From assembly GCF_000237085.1 (NCBI RefSeq), contig NC_016627.1, forward strand, positions 3,844,118 to 3,908,117: a DNA stretch of 64,000 bases, read 5' to 3'. Under the pieces are notes generated by a model. That model was not told where the DNA came from and ran no database searches. It was given only the letters and a program-made list of their open reading frames with translations. The DNA comes from Acetivibrio clariflavus DSM 19732 (GTDB taxonomy: Bacteria > Bacillota > Clostridia > Acetivibrionales > Acetivibrionaceae). The translations under genes and the position numbers were made by a program. Shown here in pieces: positions 19,363-30,000 of this stretch; the first letter of the stretch is position 1; each line of letters opens with the position of its first letter.

Positions 19363-22300
19363 TCAATCGACATGTATTATTTCATTATCGCCATTCATAA
19401 TATATTTATGATCTAGAGCACCTTCTGCTATATCCTTGAATGCCCAATGCGTTTCAGGTACATCTGGGAACACCTGTGAAGCACCGTTTAATGGTCCTCT
19501 TTTCAGCGCCCTGTTCAACAGAGCTACGCTTTCACAGCGCTTAATACTTGCTTGCGGCCTGAACGTACCATCAGGATAACCGCTGATGCAATTCAGTTCA
19601 ACAAGCTTTTCAATATATAATTGCGCCCAGTGTCCCTTTACATCTTCAAACTTATAGCTGACAATCGTTTCATCTTTGATGCCGAGGAAATGGTACACTA
19701 TTGTTGCAAATTCAGCTCTTGTAATTCTCTGATCAGGTTTAAAGGTTCCGTCAGGGTAACCTTTAAAATATCCCTTATCTGTACAATACTTGATTGCCCA
19801 TAGTGCCCAATGTGTTTCCTTAACATCAGGATAACTTATCCTATCATTAACATAAGTAGTATCAATACCTGAAAGCTTGGCCAAAATAGTTGCAGCTTCT
19901 GCTCTAGTAATATTGTTCTCCGGTAAGAATAATCCATCAGGATATCCTTTTAAGTATGCAGTATGACTATATACAGGAACATCCACACCAGGAATCTCAG
20001 GTGTTGGTTCTATTACTGTAGGTACTGGAGTTGGAGTTACAGGTTTTGGGGTTACTGTTACTGTTGGTGTCGGTGTTGCTTTAGAGCCTCCACCTGCTCC
20101 GGAACCTCCGCCAGAACCACCGCCTGCGCCTCCACCTGATCCGCCACCGCTGCTGCTTGTTGGCTTCGGTGTTGATGTTGTATTTCCTGTAGGTTCTGCT
20201 GTTGGTGTCGGTGTCGGTGTTGCACTATCTGTAGGTGCCACTGTTGGTGTTGCTGTCACTGTTGGTGTAGATGTTGGTGTTTTTGTCGGTGTTGTTGTCA
20301 CTGTCGGTGTTGGTGTTGGCGTATTTGTAGTTGTTGCTGTTACTGTTGGTGTAGGTGTTGGTGTTTTTGTCGGTGTTGCTGTCACTGTTGGTGTAGGTGT
20401 CGGTGTTTTTGTCGGTGTTGCTGTTACTGTTGGCGTAGGTGTTGGTGTTTTTGTCGGTGTTGCTGTTACTGTTGGCGTAGGTGTTGGTATCTTTGTCGGT
20501 GTTGCTGTTACTGTTGGCGTAGGTGTTGGTGTCTTTGTCGGTGTTGCTGTTACTGTTGGCGTAGGTGTTGGTGTCTTTGTCGGTGTTGCTGTTACTGTTG
20601 GCGTAGGTGTTGGTGTCTTTGTCGGTGTTGCTGTTACTGTTGGTGTAGGTGTTGGTGTTTTTGTCGGTGTTGTTGTCACTGTCGGTGTTGGTGTCGGTGT
20701 TTTTGTCGGTGTTGTTGTCACTGTTGGTGTAGGTGTCGGTGTTTTTGTCGGTGTTGCTGTCACTGTTGGCGTAGGTGTTGGTGTCTTTGTCGGTGTTGCT
20801 GTCACTGTCGGTGTAGGTGTCGGTGTCTTTGTCGGTGTTGCTGTCACTGTCGGTGTTGGTGTTTTTGTTGGTGTTGTTGTCACTGTTGGTGTAGGTGTCG
20901 GTGTTTTTGTCGGTGTTGCTGTCACTGTTGGTGTTGGTGCTTCTAAAATTGTTATTTTTCCGTCAATATATTTAACGTTAGTTATCTCTTTTGCTCCATA
21001 TGCGTACACACCAGATGAATCTTTGTAATTTAACAGCCAATAAACATCTCCAACTTTAGGATCTAAAAGTTCAAATACTATTCTTGCAATAACACCATCT
21101 TTATTTATTCTTCTTGAATCATCTGCTGGGCCCATAAATGACATCGAGACAAAGCCCGAATTAAATCTATTAATATTGGTATTGTCAAAGTGCGAAGCAA
21201 AATCCGATTTATCTTCAATTAGCTCTTGAGGTTTTACCTCAACAACCTTTAATTTGGTTTCATCAAACTTAATAAATAAGCTACATACATATATTCCAAC
21301 TTCCGGAACATTCTCAAAATATACAGGTACTTCTACCTGGCTATCTTTTCCTTTTTCCGCATTAACACTTCCAACCTTCACATTCATTGGTGTACCAATA
21401 GGCCAAAGTGTTGGCGTAGGTGTTGGTGTTTTTGTCGGTGTTGTTGTCACTGTCGGTGTTGGTGTTGGCGTATTTGTAGTTGTTGCTGTTACTGTCGGTG
21501 TTGGTGTTGGTGTTTTTGTCGGTGTTGCTGTTACTGTTGGCGTAGGTGTTGGTGTCTTTGTCGGTGTTGCTGTTACTGTTGGTGTAGGTGTTGGTGTTTT
21601 TGTCGGTGTTGTTGTCACTGTCGGTGTTGGTGTCGGTGTTTTTGTCGGTGTTGTTGTCACTGTTGGTGTAGGTGTCGGTGTTTTTGTCGGTGTTGCTGTC
21701 ACTGTTGGCGTAGGTGTTGGTGTCTTTGTCGGTGTTGCTGTCACTGTCGGTGTAGGTGTTGGTGTCTTTGTCGGTGTTGCTGTTACTGTTGGTGTAGGTG
21801 TTGGTGTTTTTGTCGGTGTTGTTGTCACTGTCGGTGTTGTCGTTGGTGTCTTTGTCGGTGTTGCTGTTACTGTTGGTGTAGTTGTTGGTGTTTTTGTCGG
21901 TGTTGCTGTCACTGTCGGTGTTGTCGTTGGTGTTTTTGTCGGCGTTACTGTCTCTGTTGGTGTAGGTATTGGTGTTTTCGTTGGCGTAATTGTTACAATC
22001 GGTGTAAATGTAGGTGTGTTTGTTGGTGTCACAATATTCGTCACTTCAATTTTTCCATTGCTATAAATAACATTTTTGATTTCATCGGTTCCCGAATAAT
22101 AGAATGAAGTATATGCACTATTAGTAGTAATTTGATAAACTTCACCGGCTTTAGCACTATCATTAACTTTAAAGTTGACTATTGCAAATACTCCATTTTT
22201 ATTTATTCTTCTAGATTCATCAGCCGGTGCTTCAAAGGTCATAGATGCAAAACCGTGTATATTGTTGTAATATGAATTAAAGTCATTGCTGTCTTCAATA

Positions 22301-23436
22301 AGTTCACCAGAATATATACCTTCCACATTTATCTTTTCAGGATCATAATTTACTCTTAAGCTCAAAGCATATATTCCTATTTGCGGAACATTATCAAAAG
22401 TTATTGGAACACTTATAGTACTACCTGCTCCTGCAGCAGCACTTCCAATTCCAACTTTCATATCAGTTCCAATTCTAATAGTTCCGTCATTGTATACAAC
22501 ATTTTTAATTTCGTTAACTCCCGTTGAGTAAAAGAATGTATTAGCTAATACTGTAGATATTTTATACACTTCGCCATCTAATGCAGTATCTGATATTTTA
22601 AACTTTAATATGGCAAATACTCCATCATTCCTTATCTTTCTCGTTTCATCAGCAGGTGCTTCAAAAGTTATTGTAGTTAATCCACTTGAAGTCATAGTAT
22701 AATAATTCATATCTCTTGGATCCTCAATTAACGCACCTGGTTCAACTCCAACAACACTTAATTTATTTTTGTCATACCCAACACGAAAACTAAGTGTATA
22801 TATTCCTGATGCTGGTACATTATAAAATTTTATTGGTACATTTACCGTATCACCAGGTTTGCCACTAATGCTTCCAATTTCTGCACTTAAATTTGAGCCA
22901 ACCAATATAGCTCCATCGTTATATAAAACATTTTTTATTTCTTCAGTTCCTGTTGAATAAAATGAAGTTCTTGAATAATTGACTGAGATATCATAAACTT
23001 CACCAACCGGATTAGCTTCTGATATCTTAAATTTTATTGCTGCAAACACCCCGTCCTTATCAACTATTCTACTCCTGTCAGCAGGCGCCATAAATGACAT
23101 CGATGTAAAACCATGTTCATTATTAGTAAATAATGCGAAGTCATCGGGGTCTTCTACTAAAGACCCCGGTTCTACGCTGACCACAGAAATTTTAGTACTG
23201 TCAAAATTTAAATTTAAACTCAATGCGTAAATACCCGTAGCCGGAACATTGCTAAATGTTACTGGTACAGTAACAATACTGCCCGGTTCTCCACTAACCC
23301 TTCCAATATCAATTTGTAATTGCCCTGCAGCCTGCACGAAAGGTAATGAAGAATTACTTAGTATAATACACATTGTCAGTAATAAGCATGCTATATTCTT
23401 CAAGCTGAATAAGCTCTTATCGACTCTTTTTTCCAT
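19363..23436 (-). CDS. scaC: Anchoring scaffoldin ScaC: four cohesins, long TP linkers, three SLH modules
   Basis: ATG 23436 is chosen because AAGGAAGG is seven bases upstream; earlier in-frame ATGs lack a site. The 1357-residue protein has a signal peptide, three type-I-like cohesins (~38-180, 184-320, 326-465), a TP linker of about 200 residues, a fourth cohesin (~683-830), a second TP linker of about 270 residues, a Gly/Ser-rich stretch (~1095-1118) and three SLH modules (~1153-1357). The SLH modules anchor it to the envelope. The cohesins share the motif GIYALSL and probably bind the ScaB dockerin. Both linkers are built from tandem copies of a 14-residue unit ([14 protein letters not shown]). 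It follows scaB by 51 bp with no terminator, so they are cotranscribed. Confidence 0.94.
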   Translation of the reverse strand: MEKRVDKSLFSLKNIACLLLTMCIILSNSSLPFVQAAGQLQIDIGRVSGEPGSIVTVPVTFSNVPATGIYALSLNLNFDSTKISVVSVEPGSLVEDPDDFALFTNNEHGFTSMSFMAPADRSRIVDKDGVFAAIKFKISEANPVGEVYDISVNYSRTSFYSTGTEEIKNVLYNDGAILVGSNLSAEIGSISGKPGDTVNVPIKFYNVPASGIYTLSFRVGYDKNKLSVVGVEPGALIEDPRDMNYYTMTSSGLTTITFEAPADETRKIRNDGVFAILKFKISDTALDGEVYKISTVLANTFFYSTGVNEIKNVVYNDGTIRIGTDMKVGIGSAAAGAGSTISVPITFDNVPQIGIYALSLRVNYDPEKINVEGIYSGELIEDSNDFNSYYNNIHGFASMTFEAPADESRRINKNGVFAIVNFKVNDSAKAGEVYQITTNSAYTSFYYSGTDEIKNVIYSNGKIEVTNIVTPTNTPTFTPIVTITPTKTPIPTPTETVTPTKTPTTTPTVTATPTKTPTTTPTVTATPTKTPTTTPTVTTTPTKTPTPTPTVTATPTKTPTPTPTVTATPTKTPTPTPTVTATPTKTPTPTPTVTTTPTKTPTPTPTVTTTPTKTPTPTPTVTATPTKTPTPTPTVTATPTKTPTPTPTVTATTTNTPTPTPTVTTTPTKTPTPTPTLWPIGTPMNVKVGSVNAEKGKDSQVEVPVYFENVPEVGIYVCSLFIKFDETKLKVVEVKPQELIEDKSDFASHFDNTNINRFNSGFVSMSFMGPADDSRRINKDGVIARIVFELLDPKVGDVYWLLNYKDSSGVYAYGAKEITNVKYIDGKITILEAPTPTVTATPTKTPTPTPTVTTTPTKTPTPTVTATPTKTPTPTPTVTATPTKTPTPTPTVTATPTKTPTPTPTVTTTPTKTPTPTPTVTTTPTKTPTPTPTVTATPTKTPTPTPTVTATPTKTPTPTPTVTATPTKTPTPTPTVTATPTKIPTPTPTVTATPTKTPTPTPTVTATPTKTPTPTPTVTATPTKTPTPTPTVTATTTNTPTPTPTVTTTPTKTPTSTPTVTATPTVAPTDSATPTPTPTAEPTGNTTSTPKPTSSSGGGSGGGAGGGSGGGSGAGGGSKATPTPTVTVTPKPVTPTPVPTVIEPTPEIPGVDVPVYSHTAYLKGYPDGLFLPENNITRAEAATILAKLSGIDTTYVNDRISYPDVKETHWALWAIKYCTDKGYFKGYPDGTFKPDQRITRAEFATIVYHFLGIKDETIVSYKFEDVKGHWAQLYIEKLVELNCISGYPDGTFRPQASIKRCESVALLNRALKRGPLNGASQVFPDVPETHWAFKDIAEGALDHKYIMNGDNEIIHVD
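20215..20940 (-). repeat. Tandem 42-bp repeats coding the second TP linker of ScaC
   Basis: A 42-bp unit coding about 14 residues (pattern [14 protein letters not shown]) is repeated around 16 times with single-base variation, mostly at third positions and Ala/Thr swaps. Confidence 0.9.
21405..22035 (-). repeat. Tandem 42-bp repeats coding the first TP linker of ScaC
   Basis: The same 42-bp unit as in the second linker, about 14 copies, with degenerate units at the upstream (N-terminal) end. Blocks of several units look shared between both linkers. Confidence 0.9.
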
Positions 23437-23487
23437 ATGCATACCTTCCTTTTTACTATATGTAGAGTGATACATAATATCTTTGAC

Positions 23488-26400
23488 CTATTGTTCTTCA
23501 ACTGGGAATAAGGATATTTTTCCGAGTACAAAGTCTCTTATTAATACCGAGTCATTTATCCTTATATTTCCATCACCATCAACATCTGCTGCGAGCATAC
23601 CGTATTCATATGGAAATTCATCGATTTTACCAAGTACATAATCCCTGACTAAAACAGCATCATTAATTCTAACGCTCTCATTTCCATCTACATCACCATA
23701 GATAAATTTATGAGAGGGTGCTTCATTAACTGTTATTTCCACAGGTTGAATAACAGCATAACCATCTGCAATTCTGTCACCATTCCAGTCAAAAAGTATA
23801 GTTCCTTCTATTCCATTTGGCATAGATGTTGAATCTTCAAATTTTATAAATGTGTTTTTAGCTTGAAGTACCTCAAATCCTATAACTAATATAGATCCTG
23901 ACTCCTCAGGTTTATTGCTTTCTCTATATTCTTTCAAATTGACATATCCTTTACTGAAGTTTAAAATTCCTTCATTTACATTGCTTTCTGCTTTTGAGAA
24001 AATTGAATACTCATCATTTATAAGAATTTCACCGTCTAATGGTAGCGAATTATTTGTATACGCTTCTTTAGTTATTGGGTTTACAGCTTTTAATACATCA
24101 GTGTCATATTTTATATTAACCTGATATCCCGATAAATTTTTAATATCGTTTACCCTAACGGATGCTATTATAACATCACCCACTGAAACTTCAGTTTTGT
24201 CTAAATCTATTGTAATATAGCTGTCTCTTATTGGTGTTGCTGTTGGTGTTATTGTTGGTGTTACTGTTGGTGTTGTAGTCGGTGTTGTTGTTGGTGTTAT
24301 TGTTGGTGTTACTGTTGGTGTTGTAGTCGGTGTTGTTGTTGGTGTTGCTGTTGGTGTTACTGTTGGTGTTGTAGTCGGTGTTGTTGTTGGTGTTGCTGTT
24401 GGTGTTACTGTTGGTGTTGTAGTCGGTGTTGTTGTTGGTGTTGCTGTTGGTGTTACTGTTGGTGTTGTAGTCGGAGTTATTGTTGGTGTTACAGTTGGTG
24501 TTATTGTTGGTGTTGTAGTCGGAGTTATTGTTGGTGTTACAGTTGGTGTTATTGTTGGTGTTGTAGTCGGAGTTATTGTTGGTGTTACAGTTGGTGTTAT
24601 TGTTGGTGTTGCTGTTGGTGTTGCTGTCGGTGTTGTTGTCGGTGTTGTTGTTGGTGTTGGTGTAGATATTACTTCAGCATTAATTTTTTCAGGTTGAATA
24701 ACAGTGTACCCTGAACTTATCTTGTTTCCATACCAATCAATTAAAACTGTTCCATCTATTGCATTAGGTATGCTTGCTGCATTCTCAAACAATACAGCAG
24801 TCTCCTTTTTCTGCAATACTTTAAAGCCTATTACTGCTATTGTTCCAGTTTCCTCTGCCACTCCATCTTCCCTGTATGCTTTTAAATTTATGTATGACCT
24901 GGAGAAGTTTAATATTCCTTTCTCTATATTGTGTGCCGCATTAGGCAATACACCATAATCCTCTGATGTAAATAATTCACCGCTTGTCGGTATTGTACTG
25001 TTTGTATAAGCTCTACCTGTATTTGGATTAACAGCTTGCAATACCTCAGGATCATATTTTATATTTACTTGATATCCTGACAAATTGCTTATCTTATTTA
25101 CTTTCAATGTCGCTGTAATTATTTCCCCTACTTCTGCACTATTTTTGTCAAATGTCATTGTTATATAACTATCGGTTGTTGGTACTGCTGTTTCTGTTGG
25201 TGCAGGTGTTGGTGTTTCTGTTGGTGCTATAGTTGGTGTTGGTGTCGGTGTTGCTGTTGGTACTATTTCAACATTAATTTTTTCAGGTTGAATAACAGTG
25301 TACCCTGAACTTATCTTGTTTCCATACCAATCAATTAAAACTGTTCCATCTATTGCATTAGGTATGCTTGCTGCATTCTCAAACAATACAGCAGTCTCCT
25401 TTTTCTGCAATACCTTAAAGCCTATTACTGCTATTGTTCCAGTTTCCTCTGCCACTCCATCTTCCCTGTATGCTTTTAAATTTATGTATGACCTGGAGAA
25501 GTTTAATATTCCTTTCTCTATATTGTGTGCCGCATTAGGCAATACACCATAATCCTCTGATGTAAATAATTCACCGCTTGTCGGTATTGTACTGTTTGTA
25601 TAAGCTCTACCTGTATTTGGATTAACAGCTTGCAATACCTCAGGATCATATTTTATATTTACTTGATATCCTGACAAATTGCTTATCTTATTTACTTTCA
25701 ATGTCGCTGTAATTATTTCCCCTGCTTCTGCACTATTTTTGTCAAAAGTCATTGTTATATAACTTGTATCATCTAAATTAAAGTTTATTGTTTCTGGCTG
25801 AATAACCGAATATCCAGATTGTATTCTATCACCGTTCCAGTTAAGCAAAGTTGTCCCATTTATGCCATTTGGCAAAACCTCAGTATCTTCAAACAATACT
25901 GTAGTTGGTTTTTTCTGCAATACCTTGAATCCTATTATCGCTAATGTTCCTGTTTCTTCTGGCCTTCCATCAGCTCTATACGCACTTAAATTAGTATATA
26001 AGCTACCAAAATTAAGTATACCTTCTGTTACCTTATTCTCAGCTTTTGAAAAAGGTCCATATTCTTCTGATTTTAACAAATCACCGCTAGTTGGTACTGT
26101 ACTATTTGTATAAACTTCTCCTGTATCAGGATTAACCGCTTCAAGTACTTCAGGATCATATTTAATATTTACTTGATAACCGGAAAAATTTTTAATATTG
26201 TTAATTTTTACAACTGCTTTTATTATTTCCCCTACTTCAGCAGAATTTTTATCAAAGTTTATTGTTATATAACTAGAATCTTCTTCATTTAAATTTATTG
26301 TCTGTGCCTGTCCTACGGTATAACCTGAATCTATTCTATTTCCAAACCAATCAAATAACAATGTCCCATTTATTCCATTTGGTAATGAGGTCGAATCCTC

Positions 26401-26871
26401 GAACTTAATTGAAGTAGTTTCTTCTTTCAGAACTTTAAATCTAATAACCGCAACTGTTCCTGTACTTTCAGGATTTGCATCTTCTCTATATGATTTAAGA
26501 TTCAAATAAGATCTTGAAAAATTTAAAATTCCTTCTTCAACTTTATTTGATGCTACCAAATTTATTCCATAGTCTGTGTTTTTAAGAATTGTTCCAGATT
26601 CCGGTGTTGTAGAGTTTTTATATGCAACACCATTTGAAGTAACCGGTTGCAATACATTCGGGTCATATTTCAAATTTACATGACAACCCGAAAAATCGGT
26701 AATATTTTTAATATTAATTGATGCGGTAACAATCTCACCCACAGATGCTTTATTCTTATCCAATACTATTTCAATACTAGATGTTGGAGCTGCATTTACT
26801 AGGTTACCACATAAACTGCATATCACTAACATCAACGTTAGCAGAAACGATAAAATTCTATTAACCTTCAT
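23488..26871 (-). CDS. scaB: Adaptor scaffoldin ScaB: five type-II cohesins and a C-terminal type-I-like dockerin
   Basis: The 1127-residue secreted protein has a signal peptide (~1-27), five type-II cohesins starting near residues 30, 200, 370, 569 and 883, TP linkers between cohesins 3/4 and 4/5 (the latter ~140 residues), and a dockerin (~1055-1127). The dockerin has two calcium loops (DVDGNESVRIND and DVDGDGNIRIND). Loop positions 10-11 are Ile-Asn in both, unlike Ser-Ile in the CE12 enzyme of this window, so its partner is probably not the ScaA cohesins but ScaC. The type-II cohesins receive ScaA X-dockerins. ATG 26871 follows GGGGAGAGG. There is no SLH or membrane anchor. Confidence 0.94.
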   Translation of the reverse strand: MKVNRILSFLLTLMLVICSLCGNLVNAAPTSSIEIVLDKNKASVGEIVTASINIKNITDFSGCHVNLKYDPNVLQPVTSNGVAYKNSTTPESGTILKNTDYGINLVASNKVEEGILNFSRSYLNLKSYREDANPESTGTVAVIRFKVLKEETTSIKFEDSTSLPNGINGTLLFDWFGNRIDSGYTVGQAQTINLNEEDSSYITINFDKNSAEVGEIIKAVVKINNIKNFSGYQVNIKYDPEVLEAVNPDTGEVYTNSTVPTSGDLLKSEEYGPFSKAENKVTEGILNFGSLYTNLSAYRADGRPEETGTLAIIGFKVLQKKPTTVLFEDTEVLPNGINGTTLLNWNGDRIQSGYSVIQPETINFNLDDTSYITMTFDKNSAEAGEIITATLKVNKISNLSGYQVNIKYDPEVLQAVNPNTGRAYTNSTIPTSGELFTSEDYGVLPNAAHNIEKGILNFSRSYINLKAYREDGVAEETGTIAVIGFKVLQKKETAVLFENAASIPNAIDGTVLIDWYGNKISSGYTVIQPEKINVEIVPTATPTPTPTIAPTETPTPAPTETAVPTTDSYITMTFDKNSAEVGEIITATLKVNKISNLSGYQVNIKYDPEVLQAVNPNTGRAYTNSTIPTSGELFTSEDYGVLPNAAHNIEKGILNFSRSYINLKAYREDGVAEETGTIAVIGFKVLQKKETAVLFENAASIPNAIDGTVLIDWYGNKISSGYTVIQPEKINAEVISTPTPTTTPTTTPTATPTATPTITPTVTPTITPTTTPTITPTVTPTITPTTTPTITPTVTPTITPTTTPTVTPTATPTTTPTTTPTVTPTATPTTTPTTTPTVTPTATPTTTPTTTPTVTPTITPTTTPTTTPTVTPTITPTATPIRDSYITIDLDKTEVSVGDVIIASVRVNDIKNLSGYQVNIKYDTDVLKAVNPITKEAYTNNSLPLDGEILINDEYSIFSKAESNVNEGILNFSKGYVNLKEYRESNKPEESGSILVIGFEVLQAKNTFIKFEDSTSMPNGIEGTILFDWNGDRIADGYAVIQPVEITVNEAPSHKFIYGDVDGNESVRINDAVLVRDYVLGKIDEFPYEYGMLAADVDGDGNIRINDSVLIRDFVLGKISLFPVEEQ
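24640..25765 (-). repeat. Near-identical duplicated cohesin units 3 and 4 of ScaB
   Basis: The DNA coding cohesins 3 and 4 is repeated with 594-bp spacing and almost no differences over about 500 bp, including silent positions (for example 24704-24958 and 25298-25552). The other cohesins of the gene are far more divergent. Confidence 0.93.
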
Positions 26872-26989
26872 CGACGATACCTCTCCCCTTTTAAATATTT
26901 CTCAATCATTGCCAACTTATTTAATGTCCGTTTGTAAAACTTATCAAACTGCATCTCCAGCACTCAAAAGACTTCAACATAAGCCTTTA

Positions 26990-27030
26990 TTTGATATGAG
27001 GAAGGATACAAGCGTATCCTTCCTCATACT
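26990..27030 (-). promoter_or_regulatory. Hairpin without T-run between scaA and scaB
   Basis: A perfect 14-bp stem (ATGAGGAAGGATAC and complement) with a 4-nt loop lies just after the scaA stop. In the minus direction the stem is not followed by a T run, so it is a weak terminator at best and may instead protect the scaA 3' end. Confidence 0.7.
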
Positions 27031-27048
27031 TAAAAGTGTCAAACTGTA

Positions 27049-30000
27049 TTAATAGTCTGAAGATACTTTATTAAAGTGTTTCGCAACTATCATTATATCT
27101 TCTAAGTTTATAGCACCGTCTTTGTTCAAGTCTGAACCTTCAACGTAGCTATCATCACCAGCTACTGCATTGAATGATTTGCAGATTTCCATTATATCTT
27201 CTAAGTTAATTGCACCATCCTGTACTCCATTTATTATCATATCTCCTGCCCACATGAGTAACGGTTCTGTTGCTGTTGACAATTCTTTGTTTGCACTTAC
27301 TTGAACATTTGCAATTTCACGTGCAAGATAATTATCTTTAGTAATCTTTATTGTATATGTTCCAGCAGCAACATCCTTTATCTCAAAGTAACCGTTACCG
27401 TCTGTTACAGCTGATTTACCTGTTCCAACCACTTCTACTTTGAAGCCCGCATTAACCTTCGGTGCTGTAGCTGATGTAGTTACAAAGTCAGGAGCTATAT
27501 AACCTGAAACTGTAAATCCTTCAACTATAGTTCCGATATTAACTCCACCGTTCTTAGATTCTAAACTTACAGGTTTCAAACTACGATCAGCAAAGTTTAT
27601 TTTTTCAATCTTGATTTCTGCGAGTCCTTCATCGCCTATTACCTTGAATATCAATTTTGCGAAATCTCCATCTTCGCTAATATACTGATCTACGAATGAT
27701 TCATCCAGGAATAATATTTTTACTATTCCGTCAGCTTCTTTGTGCGCAGCAAAGTTTATTCTCGGATTTATAACTATGCTTCCAGCTTCTATATCTACAT
27801 ATTCTAACTTAGTTGCATCATATATAATTGTCATATCTGCTGCAGCCAATCCACCCTCAGGTACATTTATCAACTGTACCGGAACAATTACTTCTTGACC
27901 TTTTGCAGCATTTACTGTATCTATTACAACATTGAATCCTTCTAAGTCCGGTGTAGGTGTAGGTGTTACTGGAACTGGTGTATTTGTTACTGTATCTGTT
28001 GGTGTAGGTGTTACAGGTACTGTTTCATCTTTTACTGTAACTGAGCCGTTAACTACTGCTAATTTTATTGCTTTTAATGACCTGTCTGCAAAGGTCGGTT
28101 TATCACCAATTGCTACTGTAGCTGATGTTCCAGCTTTTGCATTTGAGTTTATCTTAAATTTAAGGTTTAACATTATACCGTCTTCGGCAATGTATTCACT
28201 TATCAATGTCTCATCAAGGAACAATACATTCAGTAAACCGTCTTTTTCTTTATGTAATGCCAAGTTTACACTTGGATTCTTTACTATGCTTCCTGCTTCA
28301 TAACTTACATATTCGAGTACGCTTGAATCGTAAGTTATTGCAAAGTCTGCTGATGTAACTCCATTTGCAGATACGTTAGTTAATGTAACTGGTACTGTAA
28401 CTGTTTCACCTGCTTTACCCTCAACTTTTCCAACTGCTACTATCAAAGCATTTGGATCAGGTGTGCTTGTTACTATATTTGTCGGTGTAGGTGTTACAGG
28501 TGTTGTTTCATCTTTTACTGTAACTGAGCCGCTAACTACTGCTAATTTTATTGGTTTTAATGACCTATCTGCAAAGGTCGGTTTATCACCAATTGCTACT
28601 GTAGCTGATGTTCCAGCTTTTGCATTTGAGTTTATCTTAAATTTAAGGTTTAACATTACACCGTCTTCGGCAATGTATTCACTTATCAATGTCTCATCAA
28701 GGAACAATACATTCAACAAGCCGTCTTTTTCTTTATGCAATGCCAAGTTTACACTTGGATTCTTTACTATGCTTCCTGCTTCATAACTTACATATTCGAG
28801 TACGCTTGAATCGTAAGTTATTGCAAAGTCTGCTGATGTAACTCCATTTGCAGATACGTTAGTTAATGTAACTGGTACTGTAACTGTTTCACCTGCTTTA
28901 CCCTCAACTTTTCCAACTGCTACTATCAAAGCATTTGGATCAGGTGTGCTTGTTACTATATTTGTCGGTGTAGGTGTTACAGGTGTTGTTCCATCTTTTA
29001 CTGTAACTGAACCGTTAACCAATGCTAATTTTATTGGTTTTAATGACCTATCTGCAAAGGTCGGTTTATCACCAATTGCTACTGTAGCTGATGTTCCAGC
29101 TTTTGCATTTGAGTTTATCTTAAATTTAAGGTTTATCATTATACCGTCTTCGGCAATGTATTCATTTATCAATGTCTCATCAAGGAACAATACTTTCAAC
29201 AAACCGTCTTTTTCTTTATTCAACGCCAAGTTTACACTTGGATTCTTTACTATGCTTCCTGCTTCATAACTTACATATTCGAGTACGCTTGAATCGTAAG
29301 TTATTGCAAAGTCTGCTGATGTAATTCCATTTGCAGGTACTTTAGTTAATGTAACTGGTACTGTAACTGTTTCACCTGCTTTACCCTCAACTTTTCCAAC
29401 TGCTACTGTCAAAGCATTTGGATCAGGTGTGCTTGTTACTATATTTGTCGGTGTAGGTGTTACAGGTGTTGTAGGTGTAGGTGTAGCTGATGCAATAGGT
29501 TCTATACCCCATACCAGGTTACCTGACAAATATGCAGTTACTTTATCCCAAGTTGTATAATTTGTTGCACTAGAATTAAATGAGTAGTCGTTTGCTTGAT
29601 TGTAATTTGTCCAGTCAGTCTTTGCAAATCTGCACTGTACTTCAATTGGAGTATTTGGTTGCAATGAACCTGCAGCACTGCTGAATGAAACTTCAAGATA
29701 ATAGTCTGCAGTTGCAGTTGCTTGTGTCATTTTTACAAACTGTCCAGTAACATTTGAACTTCCAACTGGTGACCAGTCACACCAGAAGTTCTGTGATTTT
29801 TCTCCATCTATTGTAAAGTAGTAACGTAATTTCACATCTGCAAGATTTATTGGTGAACTACCAGTGTTTGTTAATCTGAACTTAGGATAAATACTATTAC
29901 TTTCTGCCTGTGTATTTGTGTTATAGAACTCAACTTTCAAGTTTGAAGTAACTGGAGTCTTTGTAGGTGTTACAACGATTGTAGGTGTAGGTGTTACAAC

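Noticed and set aside
21254-22066. 270-codon plus-strand ORF with repeated GVGVFVGV
   Set aside because: It is the antisense shadow of the repeated TP-linker DNA of scaC, with no ribosome site and a composition set by the repeat.
20215-24660. Regular repeats that might be taken for a CRISPR array
   Set aside because: Repeats are in frame, code TP linkers of ScaC and ScaB, and have no unique spacers or cas genes.
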